Source: Verrucomicrobiota bacterium
Lineage (GTDB): Bacteria > Verrucomicrobiota > Verrucomicrobiia > Limisphaerales > UBA9464
Reading direction: 5' to 3'
DNA: 39,244 nucleotides
Assembly: GCA_025363585.1 (NCBI GenBank)
Contig: JANYDN010000024.1
Location: 1-39,244 of the forward strand
The translations under genes were made by a program, and so were the position numbers. Below, in pieces: positions 1-9,251 of this stretch (the stretch's first letter is position 1; every line of letters begins with the position of its first letter). Under the pieces are notes generated by a model. That model saw only the letters and a program-made list of their open reading frames with translations. It did no database searches and was not told the origin of the DNA.

Positions 1-133
1 CGGCGGCCCTGCCGTCACTGCCAGACGGGTTGCCGACATGAAAATTGGCCTCCCCCGGTATTCCCACCCAGGTGGGCGGAGCTGAGGGCGAACAAACACT
101 GCTCGGCTATCGGCAGTGACGGCAGGGCCGCCG
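1..133. repeat. Inverted pair of a dispersed palindromic repeat
   Basis: Bases 1-22 are the exact reverse complement of bases 112-133. The unit is itself nearly palindromic (GTGACGGC, six-base loop, GCCGTCAC) and recurs at 36867-36893. Between the two copies lies a smaller hairpin, CCCACC-CA-GGTGGG, at 63-76. The left copy is cut by the window start. The element sits just downstream of the stop of the minus-strand protease gene, so it could act as a transcription stop or as a REP-like mobile hairpin; neither is shown. Confidence 0.75.
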
Positions 134-165
134 TCACCCACCCGATTTCCACTGCAAGGTCCCGG

Positions 166-1674
166 CTAAGGCTTCTTGGCGGGACCGCCGTAGAGCAGGC
201 CGAAGTTTTTGCGCATCGTGTCCTCGAGGTTCGCCGGCGAACCCAATTGCGGGGTCCAGAGCGCCCCGGCGATCCCGCTGGCGTACGCGGTCGAGGTCGA
301 GGTGCCGGTCACCAGCCAACTTTCGCCGCCGTAGGGCACGATGCCCGATCCGGGCAGGACCAGATCGATGAACGGCCCGCGGTTGGCGTACGGGGCGAAG
401 TCCCCCTGGCGATTGCCCGCGCTCACGGCCAGGACTTCCGGATACGACGCGGGAAAGGTCGGGGTCGTGACCGGTTCGTTGCCGGCGGCCGCGAAGAACA
501 GCACGCCCGCGTTGCGATAACTGGCAATCAATTCGTGCAGGACCGGGGAATCGGATTCGCTGCTCAGGCTCAGGTTGATCAGGTTGGCCTTGCCCTCGAC
601 GGCTTTTTGAATGCCCAGCGCCACGTCGAAACTCGTCGTGCTTTCCGCGCCGTTGTAGACGTCCACCGACAACACCCCGAAATTCACCGTGCTGCCGGCC
701 CTCTCCACCGCGGCGTCCGCGGAGCGCATCAGGTTGGCGAACATCGATGTCCCGTGTTCCAGTCCCGCTCCGTTCGACGGCGCCGCCTCTCCCGGCACCA
801 GCGATTCGCGTCCCAAGAGGAAGGCATCGTACCCGGGCCCGAGCGACTGGACTGCGGTATCGACCAATCCGATCACCAAGCGATCGGTCCCGACCGGGGC
901 CGGCTTGATGCTCAGGGCGGCGGCGGGGGACGCCGAGATTCCCGACGGCGTCTCCGGGACGGCGATCCGGTAATTGTCCTCAAGGTCCACACCCTCGGTG
1001 CCGGCGAGCGCGGAACGCGCCGCGTCCGCGCCCGCGGCGTCGTCGTACCGAAGTCGGGCGGCCTTCAATCCGTCGATTTTTCCCACGACTTTGCCGTGGG
1101 TATTGGTCGCGAGCTGTTCCGCTGTGAAGCGGGCGCCATCGTGGAGTCGAACGACGAGCTCCTCCTTCACGCGGTCCTCGGAATCGGCCCGCACCGCTTT
1201 CGTCGCGCCGCGGGCGGCGGTGCGGTAGACCATCAGGCGCGGATGCCCGTTGGTGGGCGGCAACACCGCGTAGTTCACGTCGGAGAACAAACGCCCGAGC
1301 GCCTCGCGCATCGGGAGATCGGAGAACGCCGTGGCAATGGTGATTTCCGTGCCCGGCTCGACGAAGATTTGCCAACCCGTTGCCTTCGCGAGCCGGGGGA
1401 GAACCGCCGAGAGCGGTTGCTTCGGGACGTCGGCGTTCATGCGTCCCGTCGCGGCATTCCAGCCGATGACGGGTCCTTTCGCCGGCTTGCGTGCCGTTTT
1501 CGATGCAGGAGCGGTGCCGGCCGGGGAGTCGGCGCCGAGGGCGCGCACGCGAGAGACGGTGTCGGTCGCGGGGTCCGCGGCGAGCGACGCGGAGAACAGT
1601 GCGGCGGCCAAGAGGCGGGCGAGAATAGGGACGGCGTTGCGCACGGCGAAAACGTTAGTGAGCGGACGCGTCAT
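166..1674 (-). CDS. Secreted subtilisin-like serine peptidase (S8) with STN-like N-terminal domain
   Basis: 502 residues. It opens with a Sec-type signal (hydrophobic stretch about residues 13-32, then Ala-Ala). Residues about 80-150 resemble an STN/secretin short domain: a pattern of 'PLSAVLPRLAKATGWQIFVE' followed by 'LPMREALGRLF'. Residues about 170-240 look like a subtilase propeptide ending near 'EDNYRI'. The S8 domain follows, with catalytic Asp272 (GLVDTAV), His307 (EHGTSM), the oxyanion Asn in AAAGNEP, and Ser459 in GTSTSTAYASG. The usual Pro after the Ser motif is replaced by Ala. It is divergent from the DUF1552 gene, with 142 bases between the two starts, and appears monocistronic. 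The S8 call is secure; the substrate is unknown. Confidence 0.88.
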   Translation of the reverse strand: MTRPLTNVFAVRNAVPILARLLAAALFSASLAADPATDTVSRVRALGADSPAGTAPASKTARKPAKGPVIGWNAATGRMNADVPKQPLSAVLPRLAKATGWQIFVEPGTEITIATAFSDLPMREALGRLFSDVNYAVLPPTNGHPRLMVYRTAARGATKAVRADSEDRVKEELVVRLHDGARFTAEQLATNTHGKVVGKIDGLKAARLRYDDAAGADAARSALAGTEGVDLEDNYRIAVPETPSGISASPAAALSIKPAPVGTDRLVIGLVDTAVQSLGPGYDAFLLGRESLVPGEAAPSNGAGLEHGTSMFANLMRSADAAVERAGSTVNFGVLSVDVYNGAESTTSFDVALGIQKAVEGKANLINLSLSSESDSPVLHELIASYRNAGVLFFAAAGNEPVTTPTFPASYPEVLAVSAGNRQGDFAPYANRGPFIDLVLPGSGIVPYGGESWLVTGTSTSTAYASGIAGALWTPQLGSPANLEDTMRKNFGLLYGGPAKKP

Positions 1675-1816
1675 TGGAAAGGCGTCGGCGACAAACGTTC
1701 GGAATTAGGAACACCGGAATTTCGGAAAAGATGCGTCCATCCCCGACTTTAGCCGAAGCAGCGGCTTGAAAGCGGCGTCAATCGGGGTAGCTTTTTGTCA
1801 ACGTAGCACCGAAGTC

Positions 1817-3160
1817 ATGAGCTCCCCGATCCATCTTCCGCGCCGGACGTTCCTGCGCGGCCTCGGCACGTTGTTGGCCTTGCCGCACCTCGAGTCGCTG
1901 GTGGCGGCAACGTCCCCGGCCGCGAAAGCGGCGGCGTCTTCCCCAGTGCGGATGGCGTTCGTCTATGTCCCGAACGGGGCGGACATGGCCAATTGGACGC
2001 CGGCGGCGACGGGTTCCGACTTCGTCCTTCCGCGCACGCTCGAGCCGTTGGCATCGGTGCGTTCGGACGTCTTGGTGTTATCGGGACTGACCCAGGACAA
2101 AGCGCGGGCGAATGGCGACGGTGCCGGCGACCACGCGCGGGCTTCCGCCACGTTCCTGACCTCGTGCCAGGCGCGCAAGACCCAGGGCGCGGACATCCGC
2201 GTCGGTGTTTCGGTGGACCAAGTCGCGGCGCAAAAAGCCGGATTGATGACGCCTTTCCCGAGCCTGGAGATGGGCACTGACAAAGGGCAGCTTTCCGGCA
2301 ACTGCGATTCGGGCTATTCCTGCGCGTACTCGTTCAACATCGCGTGGCGCGGCGAAAGCACGCCGATGCCGCCGGAAGTCGACCCGAAGCTGGCGTTCGA
2401 GCGCCTGTTCGGAAATTCGAACGCGGACGAGACGGCCGAGGCCAAGGCGCGTCGGGAGCGCACCCGCAAGTCGGTCATCGATTTCGTCCTGGACGACGCC
2501 TCTCGGATGCGGCGGAAACTCGGACACAACGACCAGCGCAAGCTGGACGAATATCTCTCCGCCGTCCGCGATCTCGAGCGGCGCATCGAGATGTCCGGCA
2601 AGATCACCGAGCTCGCCCCGGGCGCGACCCGTCCGGTCGGCGTCCCGCAGGGCTACCAGGAGCACGTGAAGCTCATGTTCGACGTCATGACGCTGGCGTT
2701 CCGCACCGACAACACGCGGATCGGGACGTTCGTCATGGCGCACGACGGTTCGAACAAGGCCTATCCGGAAATCGGAGTCGGCGAGGGGCACCACGATCTC
2801 TCGCACCACGAGAGCAAGGCGGAGAAGAAGGAGAAGATCGCGAAGATCAACCGAATGCACGTGGAGTTGTTCGCGGCGTGGTTGCACCAGTTGAAGTCGG
2901 TGAAGGAAGGCGAGGGGACGATGCTCGACAACTGCATGATCGTGTACGGCAGCGGCATCGAGGACGGCAACAGCCACGCGCACCACAACCTCCCGGTGCT
3001 ACTCGCGGGCGGCGGAGGCGGCCTCATCAAGTCGGGCCGGCACGTCCGCTACGCGAAGGACACGCCGATGGCCAATCTCTACCTCACGATGCTCGACCGA
3101 ATGGGCGTCTCGCCGGAGCGCTTCGGCGACAGCACCGGACGCCTCGGGCAGTTGGGCTAA
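1817..3160 (+). CDS. DUF1552 domain protein, Tat-exported
   Basis: 447 residues from the ATG at 1817. An in-frame ATG at 1766 would add 17 residues ahead of the twin-arginine motif and is less likely. The N-terminus carries a Tat signal (RRTFLRGLG followed by a Leu/Ala-rich segment). The rest matches the DUF1552 family of Planctomycetes and Verrucomicrobia, with features such as 'YVPNGADM', 'ARASATFLT' and a C-terminal 'YGSGIEDGN'. These proteins are usually encoded next to a large DUF1587/1592/1588/1595 cytochrome-like partner; none is here, since the neighbours are a divergent protease and a convergent peptidase. Biochemical role unknown; a periplasmic location is inferred from the signal. 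Confidence 0.85.
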   Translation: MSSPIHLPRRTFLRGLGTLLALPHLESLVAATSPAAKAAASSPVRMAFVYVPNGADMANWTPAATGSDFVLPRTLEPLASVRSDVLVLSGLTQDKARANGDGAGDHARASATFLTSCQARKTQGADIRVGVSVDQVAAQKAGLMTPFPSLEMGTDKGQLSGNCDSGYSCAYSFNIAWRGESTPMPPEVDPKLAFERLFGNSNADETAEAKARRERTRKSVIDFVLDDASRMRRKLGHNDQRKLDEYLSAVRDLERRIEMSGKITELAPGATRPVGVPQGYQEHVKLMFDVMTLAFRTDNTRIGTFVMAHDGSNKAYPEIGVGEGHHDLSHHESKAEKKEKIAKINRMHVELFAAWLHQLKSVKEGEGTMLDNCMIVYGSGIEDGNSHAHHNLPVLLAGGGGGLIKSGRHVRYAKDTPMANLYLTMLDRMGVSPERFGDSTGRLGQLG

Positions 3161-3233
3161 ACTGAAGCGTGGCCGACGCGGTGACGCGGCGGAGCAAGGG
3201 AGCGAGGGTTCAAGCCGGCAGTCCACCGACTCA

Positions 3234-3320
3234 CGTCGTCGGCCACGACCGCCGGATCAGAACCGTACCTTGCGTCGTCGGCCACCACAGCCACGACCGC
3301 CGGGTCAGATCCGCACCTTG
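3234..3320. repeat. Imperfect tandem duplication covering the 3' end of the M42 peptidase gene
   Basis: Copy 1 (3234-3272) and copy 2 (3273-3320) both start cgtcgtcggccac, continue through gaccgccgg(a/g)tcaga, and end accttg. Copy 2 has about nine extra bases and includes the real stop and last codons of the minus-strand peptidase. Copy 1 is therefore a degenerate second copy of that gene's 3' end in the convergent gap after the DUF1552 gene. Confidence 0.7.
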
Positions 3321-4375
3321 AATTCCTCGGCCGCTTCCAGCGAAAGGGAGAACGCCGCCATCAACTCCGGAATGTATTCGAGGTCCCGGAGGCTCACGAC
3401 CTCCACGGGCGAGTGCATGTAGCGGTTGGGAAGGCTGATCAAACCGCTCGGGATCCCGCCGCGGGTCCAGAAAATCACGTCGGTGTCGGTCCCGCTCGAG
3501 GCACTCATGGCCTCGTGTTGGAGCGGGATTCCCTTCGCCGCCGCGACCGACTCGAGCCGGTCAAGCACCTCGACGTGGTTGCACCCGCCGTGGGTCAACG
3601 TCGGTCCCTTGCCGACGCGGATGTCGCCGTGCTGCCGTGGATCGACCGTCGGGTAATCGGTGGCATGGGTGACGTCGACGACGATCGCGGCATCCGGCTT
3701 GAGCGAGTAGGCGATCTGCCGGGCGCCGAGCAGTCCGACTTCCTCCTGCACGTTCGCGACGGCACAGATTTCCCATTTCAACTGGGTTGCCACCGGCTTG
3801 AGCAGGCGAAGGGTCTCGGCGACGGACCACGTGCCGATCCGGTTGTCGAAGGCACGCGCCACGGCGAGGTCGCCGCGAAGGAGTTCGAACTGGTCGTTGA
3901 GGGTGATGGGATCGCCGATGCGCACCAATTGGAGGGTTTCCTCGCGCGACGCGGTCCCGATGTCGATGAACAGTTCGTGGATCTTGGGGGGCTTGGGATC
4001 GCCTTCGCCGCGGGTGAGATGGGGCGCGACGTTGCCGACGACGCCTTTCACCGGGCCGGTGCGGGCATGGATGGTGACGCGTTGGGCCTTGGTGATGGCC
4101 GGATCGATGCCGCCGGTTTTCCGAACGTGGATGTAGCCCTCGGCGGTGACATGGTTGACCGACATCGCGATCTCGTCGGCGTGGGCCGCGAGCATGAGGC
4201 GCTTGCCGCCGCCGCGGTTGAGCACCGCGACGCAATTGCCGTAGGCGTCGGAAAACGTCTCGTCGGCGAACTGGGCCGCGTAGTCCCGCCAGACGCGGAG
4301 CCCGCGCGTCTCGTGCCCGACGGGGCTGGGGGTATTCACCAAGGTCCGGAGAAACTCGAGCGATTCGGCGCGCAT
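3305..4375 (-). CDS. M42 family metallo-aminopeptidase
   Basis: 356 residues, the normal length of the glutamyl aminopeptidase/tetrahedral aminopeptidase family. Visible metal and catalytic residues: His65 and Asp67 (AAHADE), bridging Asp177 (RAFDNRIG), catalytic Glu211-Glu212 (QEEVGLLGA), Asp234 (VVDVTHATD) and His321 (RYMHSPVE). It is predicted to be a cytosolic dinuclear-metal aminopeptidase removing N-terminal residues from peptides. It has no signal peptide. It is divergent from the photolyase gene with about 60 bases between starts. The family is sometimes annotated as endoglucanase M, which would be misleading. Confidence 0.92.
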   Translation of the reverse strand: MRAESLEFLRTLVNTPSPVGHETRGLRVWRDYAAQFADETFSDAYGNCVAVLNRGGGKRLMLAAHADEIAMSVNHVTAEGYIHVRKTGGIDPAITKAQRVTIHARTGPVKGVVGNVAPHLTRGEGDPKPPKIHELFIDIGTASREETLQLVRIGDPITLNDQFELLRGDLAVARAFDNRIGTWSVAETLRLLKPVATQLKWEICAVANVQEEVGLLGARQIAYSLKPDAAIVVDVTHATDYPTVDPRQHGDIRVGKGPTLTHGGCNHVEVLDRLESVAAAKGIPLQHEAMSASSGTDTDVIFWTRGGIPSGLISLPNRYMHSPVEVVSLRDLEYIPELMAAFSLSLEAAEEFKVRI

Positions 4376-4438
4376 CGGCGGCGAAAGTCAGGGTTTCGGG
4401 GAAGCCGTGCAAGCCCACCGTGGTGCGTTTGGCGTTCG

Positions 4439-5875
4439 ATGCTAGCATGGCGCTCAGTGACGACGATCATCCATTGGTTTCGGCGCGACCTGCGCGTCAG
4501 CGACAACGTCGCATTGCACGAGGCGTATTCCCGGGGCGACCGGTTGGTGCCGTTCTTCTTTTGGGAAAACGATTTGGCCGATGGTCCCGACAGTGCCCCG
4601 GCCCGCACCGCGCTGGCGAAGTCCGCGCTCGGGTCCCTCGCGAGGAACCTCGAGGCGCTCGGCCATCGCCTGGTGGTGCGTCGCGGCGATCCCGCGGTGG
4701 AGTTGCGGAAACTCGCGACGGAAACGGGTGCATCCGCGGTTTTCGCCAACCGCGGCTATGAACCCGGGGACCGCGCGCGCGACGCGGCGGTCGAGGCGGC
4801 CTTGGCGCCGTCGTCCGTCCCGTTGCACACCTTCAAGGACGCGGTGGTGTGGGAAGGGCGCGAGATCCTCACGGCCGCCGGTGGCGTCTACACGATCTTC
4901 ACGCCGTATTCCAAAGCCTGGAAAGCGCGTCCGATCCCGCCGCCGCGTCCGAAGTTGGGAAAGGCGAAGCAGTCGGTGCCGCCGGGAATCGCATCATGGG
5001 CGTTGCCGGCGGATGTCGTCGAACCGCGCGACGCGACGGGGCCGGAAGCCGTCGCGGGCGGCGAGCGCGCGGCGCATCGCGCCCTCGAGGCGTTCGTCGA
5101 GAAGCGGGTGTACGAGTACGCCGGCACGCGCGATTTCCCGGCGTTGGATGGTGGAACTTCCCGGCTGTCGCCGCATTTGCGCCAGGGAACGATCGGGATC
5201 CGCACGATTCTGGCGCGCTTGCAGGCCGCGGGGGAATCCGCGGCGAACGACGCGGCGAGGAAGGGTTGCGAGACATGGCTGACGGAATGGGTGTGGCGGG
5301 AATTCTACCACCAGATCCTCTCGAACCATCCGCAGGTCGCGACGCGGTGTTATCGTCCCGAGTACGACGCGTTGGAATGGGCGGGCACGGACGCGCAGTT
5401 CGACGCGTGGCGCGCGGGACGGACGGGTTACCCGATCGTCGACGCCGCGATGCGTTGCCTCGACCAAACGGGTTGGATGCACAATCGCCTGCGCATGATC
5501 GCATCGATGTTCCTGACGAAGGACCTGCTGGTGCCGTGGCAACGCGGCGAACGCTGGTTCATGCGGCGGTTGGCGGACGGCGATCTTGCGGCCAACAGCG
5601 GCGGATGGCAGTGGAGCGCGGGGACCGGCACGGACGCGGCCCCGTATTTCCGCATCTTCAATCCGGCCACGCAGGGACGTCGATTCGATGCCGACGGCGA
5701 ATTCATCCGGCGTTGGATACCGGAGTTGGCATCGATGAAAGGCGACGCGGTCCACGCGCCCTGGGAGGAGCCGTTGGCCGCGGGACGGACCGGATATCCA
5801 CGGCCGATCGTGGATCACGCGGTGCAACGCGGGCTTTGTCTGGCGATGTTCAAGGCCGCGCGGGTTGGGCTTTGA
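4439..5875 (+). CDS. phrB: Deoxyribodipyrimidine photo-lyase (class I cryptochrome/photolyase family)
   Basis: 478 residues from the ATG at 4439; a GTG at 4457 (472 residues) puts the conserved 'TTIIHWFRRDLR' strand right at the N-terminus and is an equally credible start. The N-terminal alpha/beta antenna-binding domain is followed by the helical FAD domain: 'TSRLSPHLRQGTI', 'WVWREFYHQIL', 'GYPIVDAAMRCLDQTGWMHN', 'RMIASMFLTKDLL' and 'WQWSAGTGTDAAPYFRIFNP'. It repairs UV cyclobutane dimers using light. The open frame extends about 1 kb upstream only because it is antisense to the M42 peptidase gene; that part is not coding. It stands alone, 91 bases ahead of lysS. Confidence 0.92.
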   Translation: MLAWRSVTTIIHWFRRDLRVSDNVALHEAYSRGDRLVPFFFWENDLADGPDSAPARTALAKSALGSLARNLEALGHRLVVRRGDPAVELRKLATETGASAVFANRGYEPGDRARDAAVEAALAPSSVPLHTFKDAVVWEGREILTAAGGVYTIFTPYSKAWKARPIPPPRPKLGKAKQSVPPGIASWALPADVVEPRDATGPEAVAGGERAAHRALEAFVEKRVYEYAGTRDFPALDGGTSRLSPHLRQGTIGIRTILARLQAAGESAANDAARKGCETWLTEWVWREFYHQILSNHPQVATRCYRPEYDALEWAGTDAQFDAWRAGRTGYPIVDAAMRCLDQTGWMHNRLRMIASMFLTKDLLVPWQRGERWFMRRLADGDLAANSGGWQWSAGTGTDAAPYFRIFNPATQGRRFDADGEFIRRWIPELASMKGDAVHAPWEEPLAAGRTGYPRPIVDHAVQRGLCLAMFKAARVGL

Positions 5876-5966
5876 CCCCGGAGTTTGACCCACCGACAAA
5901 CCGGCCGCGCGACGATGCCCGCCTTGCCGGGGAACGTCCCGGCGTGGTTTCATCGGGGTACCGTTT

Positions 5967-7439
5967 ATGGACGACACGAATTCGCTGATCGAGCAACGCA
6001 AGGCCAAGCTGGCCGCACTCCGCACCGCCGGGATCAATCCGTTCATGAACAAGTTCCGCCCGGACACCGGGTGCGGGACCGCGCGCGAACAATTCGAATC
6101 CGGCACGCTCGTCGAGAACGCACGCGTCGCCATCGCCGGCCGCATCACGGCGCATCGCGACATGGGCAAGAGCCAGTTCATGGATCTCCGCGACGCCACG
6201 GGTCGGGTCCAAGTATACGCGCAGAAGCAGGCCATCGGCGACGCGCAGTTCGACATCCTGAAGCACCTCGACCTTTCGGATTTCGTGGGCGTGATAGGAA
6301 CGCTGTTCAAGACGCGCACGGGCGAGCCGAGCGTGAAGGTCGAGTCGTACGTGATCCTGTCGAAGGCGCTGCGTCCGCCGCCGGGCAAATGGCACGGACT
6401 CGAGGACACGGAGGTTCGCTACCGCCAGCGTTACCTCGATCTCATTGCCAACGACGATGTCCGCAAGACCTTCCTTTTGCGGTCGTCGGTGGTGCGCGAG
6501 ATCCGTTCGTTCTTCCATGGGCGCGGGTACGTAGAGGTCGAGACCCCGATGATGCAGGCGATTCCCGGTGGCGCCGCGGCGCAGCCGTTCAAGACGTGGC
6601 ACAACGCGCTGGGCTGCGAGTTTTTCATGCGCATCGCGCTCGAGTTGTACCTCAAGCGGCTGCTGGTCGGCGGCGTGGACAAGGTCTTCGAGATCGGACG
6701 CAATTTCCGCAACGAGGGACTTTCGCGGCGTCACAATCCCGAGTTCACCATGCTCGAGGCCTACGAGGCTTACGGCGACTACGAGACCATGATGGAGACG
6801 GTCGAGTCGTTGATCCGCCACGTGGCGCAGACGGTCCTCGGCACGCTGGTCATCGAGCATCGCAACCCGGAGGGCGAGGTCTACAAGACCATCGACCTCT
6901 CGAATTGGCGGCGCGCGCGGTACAAGGATCTGGTGCGGGAAAAGGCCGGCGAGGATTGGTTCCGCATCACGCCCGAGGAACGCCGGCGCCGTGCGTCGGA
7001 AGACATGAAGCTGGGCGGTGACATCGGCGCGGCGTACGAGGATTTCGAGGTGACGGGCGCGGTGTTCGAGAAGTTGGTCGAGCCGACCCTGATGCAGCCG
7101 ACGTTTGTCACGCACCTGCCGAAGGAACTCGTGCCGTTGGCCAAGCTGTCGCCCGACGACCCGACCACCGTCGAGGTGTTCGAATGCTGCATCAACGGCC
7201 AGGAAATCGCCCCCGGGTACACCGAGCAAAACGATCCGATCGAGCAACGGGAGCGACTCGAAGCGCAATCCGGCGGCGAGCAACAGAAGCTCGACGAGGA
7301 CTTCCTCGTGGCGCTCGAGCACGGCATGCCGCCCGCGGGTGGGATCGGCATCGGCATCGACCGGCTCTGCATGATGCTTCTGGGACAGGAAAGCATCCGC
7401 GACGTGATCCTGTTCCCGCAGCTCAAGCCGAAGGGTTGA
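5967..7439 (+). CDS. lysS: Lysyl-tRNA synthetase, class II
   Basis: 490 residues, normal length. An N-terminal OB-fold anticodon-binding domain (about residues 50-140; 'VAIAGRITAHRDMGKSQF', 'FVGVIGTLFKT') precedes the class II core. Motif 2 is 'FEIGRNFRNEGLSRRHNPEF' and motif 3 is 'GIGIGIDRLCMMLLG'. It charges tRNA-Lys in the cytosol. The motif region 'NGQEIAPGYTEQNDP' differs slightly from the common 'EIANGFSELNDP', within the family's range. The ATG at 5967 fits the usual N-terminus; no clear Shine-Dalgarno precedes it. Confidence 0.95.
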   Translation: MDDTNSLIEQRKAKLAALRTAGINPFMNKFRPDTGCGTAREQFESGTLVENARVAIAGRITAHRDMGKSQFMDLRDATGRVQVYAQKQAIGDAQFDILKHLDLSDFVGVIGTLFKTRTGEPSVKVESYVILSKALRPPPGKWHGLEDTEVRYRQRYLDLIANDDVRKTFLLRSSVVREIRSFFHGRGYVEVETPMMQAIPGGAAAQPFKTWHNALGCEFFMRIALELYLKRLLVGGVDKVFEIGRNFRNEGLSRRHNPEFTMLEAYEAYGDYETMMETVESLIRHVAQTVLGTLVIEHRNPEGEVYKTIDLSNWRRARYKDLVREKAGEDWFRITPEERRRRASEDMKLGGDIGAAYEDFEVTGAVFEKLVEPTLMQPTFVTHLPKELVPLAKLSPDDPTTVEVFECCINGQEIAPGYTEQNDPIEQRERLEAQSGGEQQKLDEDFLVALEHGMPPAGGIGIGIDRLCMMLLGQESIRDVILFPQLKPKG

Positions 7440-7615
7440 TTTCGGTCAACGCGGGCGTCCCGGCCGGGGAAGGCTTCCGACACAAGGCCCGCCTGCGCGA
7501 GGCGCTTTGTGATGTCTTGGAACAAAGCCACGCGGCTATTACGCCCGTGCCGCGCAACGCCGCGCCGGGCGGAAAAACCGTGCGGTGCCGGCGACGCTCC
7601 GGTTCAATCCGACGC

Positions 7616-9112
7616 ATGTTCTCCCCCCGTTGGCGTCCGTTCGTGATCGCTGGAATCCTGATGGCGTCGCGGGTCACGGCCCGCGCCGAGGACAAGCCCA
7701 GCCCCCTTCCGTCGGGGCCGCAGACGGACGGCGCTTTCCGCAAGGTCATCCTCGAGGCGGACCGCGACGTCGATGGCGACGGCAAGATCGACGACGTCAT
7801 CGTGGATCCCATGGAAATCGCGGTGGCACCGGACGGCCGGGTGATCTTCATCGAGCGCGCCGGCGTGGTGAAAATCTGGAAGCCCGCCACGAAGGAGACG
7901 GTCGTCGCGGCGACGATCCCGGTGTTCTCGCAAATGGAGGACGGGTTGCTCGGCATCGCGCTGGATCCCGCGTTTGCGCGCAACGGTTGGGTGTACCTTT
8001 TCCATTCGGATCCCGAGACAAGGAACGACCCGACGATTGGAAAGACCGGCGAGAACCGTGTGTCGCGTTTCACGCTGCGGGGCGACCGGTTGGACATGGA
8101 TTCCGAGAAAGTGCTGCTGAGGGTCGCGACGCAACGCGAGCAGTGTTGCCATTCCGCCGGTTCGCTCGCGTTCGACGGCGACGGCAATCTCTACGCCGCG
8201 ACGGGTGACAACACGCACCCCGGCGAATCCGACGGGTACACGCCGGTGGACGAACGCGAGGGTCGGGGGCCGTGGAACTCGCAGAAGTCGGCGTCGAACG
8301 CGAACGATCTCCGCGGCAAAATCCTTCGGATCCATCCGGAGCCGGACGGCACGGCCACCATTCCGAAGGGGAATCTGTTTCCGCCGGGAACGCCAAAGAC
8401 ACGCCCCGAGATCTACGTGATGGGCAACCGGAATCCCTTCCGCATCGCGGTGGATCGCGCGAATGGCTTCCTGTACTGGGGCGAGGTTGGACCGGACGCG
8501 GGTGGGCCGAACGATGGCCGTGGGCCCGCGGGCTTTGACGAAATCAACCAGGCGCGAACGGCCGGGAATTTCGGCTGGCCGTACGTGATCGGCGACAACC
8601 GGCCGTATCGCGTGCACGATTTCGCGGCGAATACCAACGGCGCGCCGTGGGATCCCGCGGCCCCGGCGAACGATTCGCGCTACAACACCGGGCCGCGCGT
8701 CCTGCCTCCCGCGCAACCGGCGTTCATCTGGTATCCATACGGCGCGTCGACGCGGTTTCCCGCCGTGAAATCGGGTGGCCGCACGGCCTGCGCGGGACCT
8801 GTGTACCGGTTCGACGAGCGGTTGGTCTCGGCGACGAAACTGCCGAGGGAATTCGACCACACGTTGTTCATCTACGAGTGGTCGCGGAACTGGATCATGG
8901 CGGTCCATCTCGATGCCGACGACCGGATTGCCAAGGCGGGGGACGGGACCCTGAGAATGGAGCCGTTTTGTCCGGGAATGACGTTCATGCGCCCGATGGA
9001 CATCGAGATGGGTCCGGACGGTTGTCTCTACGTTTTGGAGAACGGCAGTGCGTGGTCGGGGAACAGGGACACGCAATTGGTACGGATCGAGTACCATCCG
9101 GTGGTGCCGTGA
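7616..9112 (+). CDS. Secreted PQQ-dependent sugar dehydrogenase (glucose/sorbosone dehydrogenase family)
   Basis: 498 residues from the ATG at 7616. The in-frame opening further upstream overlaps lysS in another frame and is not coding. A Sec signal peptide covers about residues 1-24 (a hydrophobic core, then SRVTARAED). The body is a GSDH-type six-blade propeller: 'PMEIAVAPDGRVIFIERAG', 'GLLGIALDPAF', 'GSLAFDGDGNLYAATGDN', 'GNRNPFRIAVD' and 'FDEINQARTAGNFGWPYVIG'. Relatives oxidise aldoses in the periplasm with PQQ; a role without PQQ is also possible, since many family members are uncharacterised. No PQQ biosynthesis gene lies in the window. Confidence 0.85.
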   Translation: MFSPRWRPFVIAGILMASRVTARAEDKPSPLPSGPQTDGAFRKVILEADRDVDGDGKIDDVIVDPMEIAVAPDGRVIFIERAGVVKIWKPATKETVVAATIPVFSQMEDGLLGIALDPAFARNGWVYLFHSDPETRNDPTIGKTGENRVSRFTLRGDRLDMDSEKVLLRVATQREQCCHSAGSLAFDGDGNLYAATGDNTHPGESDGYTPVDEREGRGPWNSQKSASNANDLRGKILRIHPEPDGTATIPKGNLFPPGTPKTRPEIYVMGNRNPFRIAVDRANGFLYWGEVGPDAGGPNDGRGPAGFDEINQARTAGNFGWPYVIGDNRPYRVHDFAANTNGAPWDPAAPANDSRYNTGPRVLPPAQPAFIWYPYGASTRFPAVKSGGRTACAGPVYRFDERLVSATKLPREFDHTLFIYEWSRNWIMAVHLDADDRIAKAGDGTLRMEPFCPGMTFMRPMDIEMGPDGCLYVLENGSAWSGNRDTQLVRIEYHPVVP

Positions 9113-9251
9113 TCGGGGATCACGGCCGCGCAACTTGAGGACGGCGCCGAGGAAATGCCCAAATCTGGCTGGAGCGCCATCCGCGTGAATTATCTGCCGA
9201 TGGAAAGAAGCGCCTGAAGCGAAAGAGATCGGCTTCATGGATGACGGGCGG

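Noticed and set aside
3413-4438. Upstream part of the plus-strand frame that ends in the photolyase
   Set aside because: Antisense to the well-supported M42 peptidase gene and without photolyase similarity before about 4439.
9164-9217. Small open frame of about 20 codons between the sugar dehydrogenase and the PIN gene
   Set aside because: No Shine-Dalgarno, no similarity to a known small protein, and a length expected by chance.
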